Assembly (NCBI GenBank): GCA_019671135.1
Contig: JAHRHY010000002.1
Span: 2,232,001 to 2,296,000 of the forward strand
Source: Linnemannia hyalina
Taxonomy: Eukaryota; Mortierellomycota; Mortierellomycetes; Mortierellales; Mortierellaceae
DNA length: 64,000 nucleotides
Reading direction: 5' to 3'
The position numbers were made by a program, and so were the translations under genes. Positions 58,201-64,000 of the stretch are shown piece after piece (the stretch's first letter is position 1; each line of letters starts with the position of its first letter). A model generated the notes under the pieces. The model was not told the origin of the DNA. It did no database searches and was given only the letters and a program-made list of their open reading frames with translations.

Positions 58201-61200
58201 AGAGATCCGAAATATTTTCTTCCGCATGCTCCTCCTCAACCGATCGCAAGTCCAAACTCTGACTGACACCGTTGCTTTGTATATTATAGTCAATTGATCC
58301 GTATTTGTCGTCGTTTGGCTGTGTTTCCTGACGAGAGTCTTCATGAGGCTGTTCACAAGGTTTCACTCTCACGCTTCTTGCCATCGATTGCCAAGGATGC
58401 CCTGAACCAGCTCCTTGCCCACAATGGCATCAACCCCAAGGCCAAGCCCTACAAGGCCAACGAGGTATGACAACCTTGCCTATCTTTTGCGATATGCAAA
58501 TTGATGCAAACCCAAAGATGAATCCAGACTAACTAACGCCACCAAAATTTATTTGATTACTAGCTTTTGATTCAAGTGCTTCCAAGCAGAGAGAATCCTC
58601 AGGCCCTCCGCATCGGCGCGATTGAGGAACCCGTTCGTCAGGATTCCAACCCGGTCCTCATCCCCAACATTGTCTTCCACGAGAACCCCAAGCAGACCGA
58701 GATCTTGATGGAGATGCTCAAGGACTTCCAACTGGGCGAGCACTTGCTCCTCATTGGTAACCAGGGTGTCGGAAAGAACAAGCTGGCAGACTACTTCCTC
58801 CAGCTTCTCAAACTCCCTCGCGAGTACATCCAGTTGCATCGTGATACCACTGTCACGAGTTTGACCGCCACCCCCTCGATCGTCGATGGCGTTCTCCAGT
58901 ACGACGATTCGCCTCTTGTCAAGTCTGTTCGCGATGGATACATCCTAGTGATTGACGAGGCTGACAAGGCCCCCACTTATGTCACCAGTGTCATTCGTAA
59001 CTTGCTTGAGGATGGACAAATGGTTCTCAGCGATGGTCGTCGCATTGTCTCCAAGCCCACCGAGGGTTCTGACGAGGAGGAGATTGTGATCCACCCCGAC
59101 TTCCGCATGATGGTCCTGGCCAACCGACCTGGCTTCCCTTTCCTCGGAAATGACTTTTTCAGAGAGGTCGGAGATGTCTTCAGTTGTCACGCTGTTGACA
59201 ATCCCGATGCTGAATCGGAGATGTACTTGCTCCGCAAGTACGGACCTGATGTCCCTGAGGAGCTGCTGCTGAAGTTGACTGCCGCCTTTGAGGATCTCCG
59301 TGTTCTTGTGGATGAGGGCTTGCTCTCGTACCCTTACTCGACTCGTGAGTTGGTCAATGTTGTCAAACATATGCAGATCTATCCTGAGGAAGGTATCTCG
59401 CGTATTCTCCAGAACGTCTTTGACTTTGACCAGTACGATGCCGATTCGAAGGAGATGTTGATCGAGACCTTCCAGAAGCACGGTATCCCTGTTGGACTCG
59501 AGTCTGAGTTCACCATCCAGCTGGGTCGTCAGATCGAGGTCAGCGAGCCCATCCTGACCGAGACGTGGAAGAAGGCCGAGCATGAACGCCCTGTCGAGTG
59601 TAACGTCAAGTCCCAGCCTATCGTCTTCCGTGGCGGCTGGAATGTCACTGCCGGTACCCCTCGCGACTTGGAGCGATCTGAGGGTCGCTCGGTTGTCTTC
59701 TCGGAGCAGCTGTACCACTTTAAGATCCCTACCCGCGGCGAGGCTTTGGATATTATCTCGACCGAGAAGGGTACCCTCTACGCTATCTCGACCAACCCTG
59801 TGACGCTTCACTATATCGATGCCGCTCACCGCACCGTCCGCAGCGCTGACATGTACGAGTACTTCCCTCTCCAGAAGGCGCCCCCAAGGCTGAAGCTGGC
59901 TCTGGTCAATACTCGTGCTGGAGGTCGCTTCTTGTGCATGCACAACCCTTCGGACAATTCGTTCCTCTCACTCGACACTAACAAGGACTCTATCGTCTCT
60001 GTGATGCTGAACGGCTTGGCCCCCGTTGCTTCGTTGATGGACAAGTCTCAGGCTCATCTCGGATATATTGCCTTCTTCCAGGAGAGCCGTGCCAACATTG
60101 TTGTAGTCGATTTCAACACAGGCACCCAGTACATTGTTGAGCTGCCTGTTCAGATTGCGGCTTTCCATATGATTGAGCCCAGACTGTGGTTGGTCAAGGA
60201 CACTCAGCAGGGTGATTATCACTTGGTGTATGCCTCGACTGCAGATGTGCCCATGCCTGATCGTCTCCAGCGTGTTTCTATCACTGGGCTTGGCGCCAAG
60301 GCTAAGCACCGCTTGACTTATGTCTCCGAGGCCGTCGTCGAGCCCGGCACCAACAACACGTAAGTTTGCATATTATTATTTTTTTGCTATGGTTAAAACC
60401 TGCTTCTGACAAGAATACGTCTTCATCAAATAGTTATGCTGACATGTTATTTCTTTCCCTATAATGTTTAGCGAGAACCTCCGTATGATGCACACAACGA
60501 ACGACAGCGTGGTGATGGCGTTGGCCAAGAACATGGAGCATATTTTGGCGGAGGATCCCCAGGCCGCCATGGATGTGTTCTCGTACATGCGTCCTATCTC
60601 GGATGATAACATCAGAAACATGTACTCTAACCTCCAGAGCTCCAGCTTGTACATGAGAAAGACCCAGCAGATGGCCAAGATCATTCCTTCTCCCGTAAGT
60701 TATACAACTTTTTTTTTCGTCAACATAATTGTCGGTTGTATTATGTAACACACAGTTACGCTAACAATATGAGCTATGAATTGATATATGGTAAAAAATA
60801 GAGCGGAAAGAGTGAGGGCCATTTGGAGCTGTTCTCGCCCTCTGAACGCAGTATCTGGCGTCTTTTGATCCCCCTGTCGATTCCAGTGACCAGCACTCTC
60901 CGTGCTGACGCCCCCATCACAGGATTCAAGGGTCTCCAGCAGGATCGCATCGTTGCCTCAATGACCGAACTCGAGGATGGCTCCCTGTTGACGATGGACA
61001 ACTCTGGATTTGTCCGTGTCTGGCAGGTAGACGCTGCTGATCTGTTCCAGTCTGCCAGCACTTGGAAGAAGCTGGTTGGTACACTTGACTCGCGTACTTT
61101 GTCTATCCTCTACAAGGATGAGCAGGGTCGTTATGTCAATGCTGACGGCGAGTTGGTCGGCCCCGATGGCAATGTCATTGGCGAGGGTGGAGATGGTGAT

Positions 61201-62555
61201 TTGCCTCCTGGCATGGAAGATGTTTCCAGTGGCGAATCAGGTAGCGGTGGCGGCGGCGGCGGTGGAGGAGGAAGTGGTGGCAGCGGAGGCGGAAGCGGTG
61301 AAGGCGATGGCAGTGGCGATGGTGACGGTAACGGATCCGGATCTGGATCTGGAACCCGTGACGGCGCCCCTAAGGACGGTCGCAAGCCCAACTTTGACGA
61401 CGTCTCCAAGCTCGACATTCGCACGAGCGCGCCTCCACCAAAACTGGTCTCGGACGCCCAGATAGAGATGCACAACATGACGATGCGCAAGCACCTGGCA
61501 ACGATGGACATGACGGCCGCAGATGCCAAGATCTACATGGCCTATATGGAGAACGTCCAGCGCGAGATCCGTGAGCTCCGTGTGATTTTGGAGGGTATTG
61601 AGGCCAAGAACAAGGAACGCGTTTGGCTCAAGAACCAAAGCTCGGGGGATTTGGATGATACCAAGTTGATTGAGGGTTTGACAGGAGATCATAACATTTA
61701 CAAGCTGAGAGGGGACCAGGATCCGGAGATGGGATTCCAGCAGAAGCCCAAGAAGATGTACTTTGTGTTTGATCTCTCTGCGTCCATGTTCCGGTTCAAT
61801 AACCATGACAGACGCCTTGAGCGATCCATGGAAGTCGCACTCAGTGAGTTTTTTATTTGCTGTTCTTTGAAGGTGCATTGTAAAAAAAAACGCGGGGGGG
61901 GGGGGGATTATATTAATTATTATTTTTTGGCTAACTCTTACCTTTCCCTTCGTTCCCCTCTTTCAGTGATTATGGAGTCATTCAGGAACTTTGAGCACAA
62001 GTTCGCATACTCGATCATCGGCCACTCGGGCGACTCTCCCAACCTCGAGTTCGTCAAGGAAGGGAAATACCCAAAGACCGAAAAGGATGTCTTCAAGGTC
62101 ATTTCACAAATGAGTGCCCATTCGCAGTACTGTCTCTCGGGTGATAACACTCTTTCTGCAACCTCGATGGCAATGAGGGAAATTGTCAAGGATGATGCGG
62201 ATGATTATATCGTTGTTGTGCTGTCGGATGCTAATATTGGACAGTATAACATCAAGCCTGAGGACCTTGGTCGCAGTAAGTTTTTCTGTTTCTTTTATTT
62301 ATTTATTTTTGTTCATGTATCTTGCTGAAGAATGAGAACCCACGTCAAACTGACAATTTCGTTTTTACATTTTCTTTCAACGTAGTCCTTCGCTCAGACG
62401 ATAGGGTGACATCGTCAATGATTTTCATTGGGTCGTTGGCGGACCAGGCGGACAAGCTGAAGGACGCGTTGGGCTCGCATGCCCATGTGTGTCTGGATAC
62501 CAAGGACTTGCCCCAGATCATCAAGTCGATTTTCTTGACCTCCATGATCAAGTAA
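55202..62555 (+). CDS. VWA8: VWA8-type AAA+ ATPase with C-terminal vWA domain
   Basis: Thirteen exons close to 1,932 aa (animal VWA8 is about 1,900): 55202-55346, 55679-55702, 55831-55934, 56053-56075, 56202-56246, 56358-56405, 56503-58197, 58290-58464, 58564-60359, 60472-60694, 60802-61843, 61967-62275 and 62386-62555. Three midasin/dynein-like AAA+ units are visible. The first has a degenerate P-loop, GPPGHLRRS at 114-122, lacking the Walker lysine as in animal VWA8. The second has GSKGVGKS (479-486) and the third GNQGVGK (818-824). A Gly/Ser-rich linker (about 1572-1620) leads to the vWA domain with MIDAS DLSAS at 1750-1754. VWA8 is mitochondrial in animals. No clear presequence is seen here, so an upstream exon is possible. 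Two exons are 23-24 nt. Confidence 0.95.
55726..55745. repeat. Poly(T) tract (20 bases) in VWA8 intron 2
   Basis: A homopolymer lies 24 bases after the 24-nt exon, within the intron. Confidence 0.85.
61894..61906. repeat. G13 run in VWA8 intron 11
   Basis: Thirteen consecutive G bases lie directly after an A9 run in the intron between exons 11 and 12. It could form a G-rich RNA structure, and is also error-prone in sequencing. Confidence 0.8.
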
Positions 62556-63766
62556 ACTAGGGGAGTAGGGGAAGCTAATGAAATTAGAGATATAGAGAAG
62601 TAAACGTTTTATTATTGGAACTAGGACGGAGGGAAATGACATGAACTGGGCCAGGGGGTGAAGAGAAAAAAGAAGGGAGGTGAAGAGAGAGAAAAAGAAG
62701 AGGGATTAGAGATGAGAGACAAAAGACGTAAACAAGGGGGTTTCATACATTCAGTCCCTTTCCTATCGGACAAGATGCATTAACCCCTGAAAATAAACAA
62801 CGCAAAACAAAGAAAAAAGGCAAGGCAGGGTTGGGGGGGAGGACCATGGGATGTGATCGATCGTACAAAGCCATGGATGGGCGCATGGCGGCTGCGGGTT
62901 GTGGATGCTCAACTTAGCATGCATTTTTTTTTTTGCTTAATTGGTTGTTGACGTTGGTTTCTGAGGCTACCTGCCAGTAAGAGGGATAGAACCCTCGTTC
63001 TCAGTACGAGTGGTCAAACTGAACCGAGGGAGGATGGCATTGAACTGAGGATGGCATTGAGAGGTATGGGACCTTTTCCCTTCTGTGTAGAGTATGTTCC
63101 TAAACAAAGGACCCCTTGCTCAAACGTGTTGTTAGTTGTGCGATGTTGGCTCTTCGTCCATCCCTGAAAAAAAAAAGAGTAAAATGGTTAAAGTGAATCA
63201 GCCAATGCAACGGACGGGGCACATTTCTCTCTGTCTTTCTTTTGCTGTTCAACAACAATGCATTGAACAAGCGAGAAGCAAGTTTGCTCTTCCTGAGCGA
63301 GAGAGAGAGAGAGACATGGTCCGAGGGTGCAGCAAACAAGCAAAAACGAAAAGAAGTAAAGGGAGCGCTTTTCTTCGTCTTATTTTGCCGCCTTTCTCTC
63401 TCTCTCTGTCTCTTCTTTCTTTTCTTTTTTTCATTTCTTTCTTCTTTACTCTCTGTCCTCCTCTCCCTTTGCACTCTTCCTTATTTCTCTTTGTTCTCCT
63501 TTACCTATTCTCCATACCCATACCCAAGCTTTGGCCATTACCCTTGAGTGCCACTTGCATTTACTTTTTCTCTTCATTGCCCTTTTTTTTTTTCTGAATG
63601 ACCTTTCGTCTCACTACCTTAATACCTTGTGTCTGAACCATCCCCGCAACAAACGAAGTCTATTTGAAAACCGCAAAAAATCAACACCCAATCTATTTTA
63701 TTTTTCTCAACACGGACCAAAAATACACCAGCTCCAACAAAAACAAAAAAAAAAGAAACCAAGGGA
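62556..63766. other. 1.2 kb intergenic region
   Basis: No gene is seen. It contains the VWA8 3' UTR, a tandem pair of GAGGATGGCATTGA (63030-63043 and 63047-63060), a GA repeat at 63299-63315 and a CT-rich leader (63391-63480) before the ankyrin gene. Confidence 0.55.
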
Positions 63767-64000
63767 ATGATGATGAACCTCGCAACAGCAGTAGCATCCA
63801 ACGATCTCGCACTCGTCCAAGAACTCTGTCGAGCCGGCCAAGACCCCAACCAGACCTTTGCCTGTTCCCCTCGTCAATCTGCCTATGCCATCCAACCCAT
63901 CATGGGTCGTCAGGCCGAAAACTTTGAACCCGATGATATTCTCTATGGCGCTACACCGTTGAATCTGGCAGTGTTGAATGGCAATGAGGATATTGTGCGG
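63767..64000 (+). CDS. Ankyrin-repeat protein, 5' part only
   Basis: The gene starts MMMNLATAVASNDLALVQEL and runs open for 78 codons to the window end. The AVASNDLALVQELCRAGQDPN segment is a classic ankyrin helix pair. A second unit begins at GATPLNLAVLNGNEDIV. A longer loop (FACSPRQSAYAIQPIMGRQA) separates them, as often in capping repeats. No other domain can be seen and the family cannot be named. Three consecutive ATG codons make the exact start uncertain by one or two residues. Confidence 0.75.
   Translation, partial: MMMNLATAVASNDLALVQELCRAGQDPNQTFACSPRQSAYAIQPIMGRQAENFEPDDILYGATPLNLAVLNGNEDIVR

Noticed and set aside
62970..63020. rRNA/tRNA-like stretch with GAGGGTTCTATCCCTC on the minus strand
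   Set aside because: It can form a short stem only. I found no A-box or full cloverleaf, and no matching rRNA context.

Overview
This window is nuclear DNA from a filamentous fungus. The genes are rich in short GT-AG introns (about 50-130 bases) that often carry a CTAAC(G) branch-site motif. Spliced reading frames close exactly across up to 14 exons, and intergenic DNA is scattered with homopolymers and CT/GA tracts. The gene set suggests an early-diverging fungus: a MYSM1-type SANT-SWIRM-JAMM protein, a VWA8-type AAA+/vWA protein, a WD-like TRP channel and an EVKPP-type PD-(D/E)XK protein. Mucoromycota, and within it Mortierellomycotina, is my best guess. That placement is inference, because the window holds no rRNA or marker locus. 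I saw no tRNA, rRNA, CRISPR array or intact transposon.

Layout. 1-3010: no convincing gene, long upstream region. 3011-6177 (+): Spt23/Mga2-like IPT/ankyrin regulator. 6676-8392 (+): replication protein A subunit 2. 8844-17445 (-): giant (2,406 aa) TRP-like channel with an N-terminal beta-sandwich/WD-like ectodomain and a proline/glutamine-rich tail. 19575-24616 (+): MYSM1-like histone deubiquitinase. 24701-26073 (-): uncharacterised, possibly decayed gene. 26258-27305 (-): glutathione S-transferase-like gene with a junction that does not close in frame. 27722-30143 (-): JJJ1/DNAJC21 J-protein, divergent from 30442-32437 (+): mitochondrial asparaginyl-tRNA synthetase. 32546-33301 (-): short-chain dehydrogenase. 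33302-36018: intergenic, with an F-box relic and a diverged tandem duplication. 36019-38500 (+): PD-(D/E)XK-fold protein. 39206-40558 (+): kappa-class GST/DsbA-like protein with a 6-nt microexon. 40977-45626 (-): glycogen phosphorylase. 46711-47238 (-): small beta-trefoil-like protein. 47647-49262 (-): IBA57. 49559-52174 (+): uncharacterised propeller/coiled-coil/beta-sandwich protein. 52640-54385 (+): PNS1/CTL choline-transporter-like protein. 55202-62555 (+): VWA8. 63767 to the window end (+): start of an ankyrin-repeat gene.

Most genes are unrelated housekeeping functions: DNA replication, chromatin, ribosome biogenesis, mitochondrial translation and Fe-S assembly, glycogen breakdown. I see no operon-like cluster. 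Exon coordinates were derived by hand from splice consensus and phase. Where every exon phase closes to a whole number of codons I say so, because that is the main support for a model. The least ordinary loci are the giant channel, the PD-(D/E)XK protein, the 711-aa propeller/coiled-coil protein and the 24.7-26.1 kb locus.
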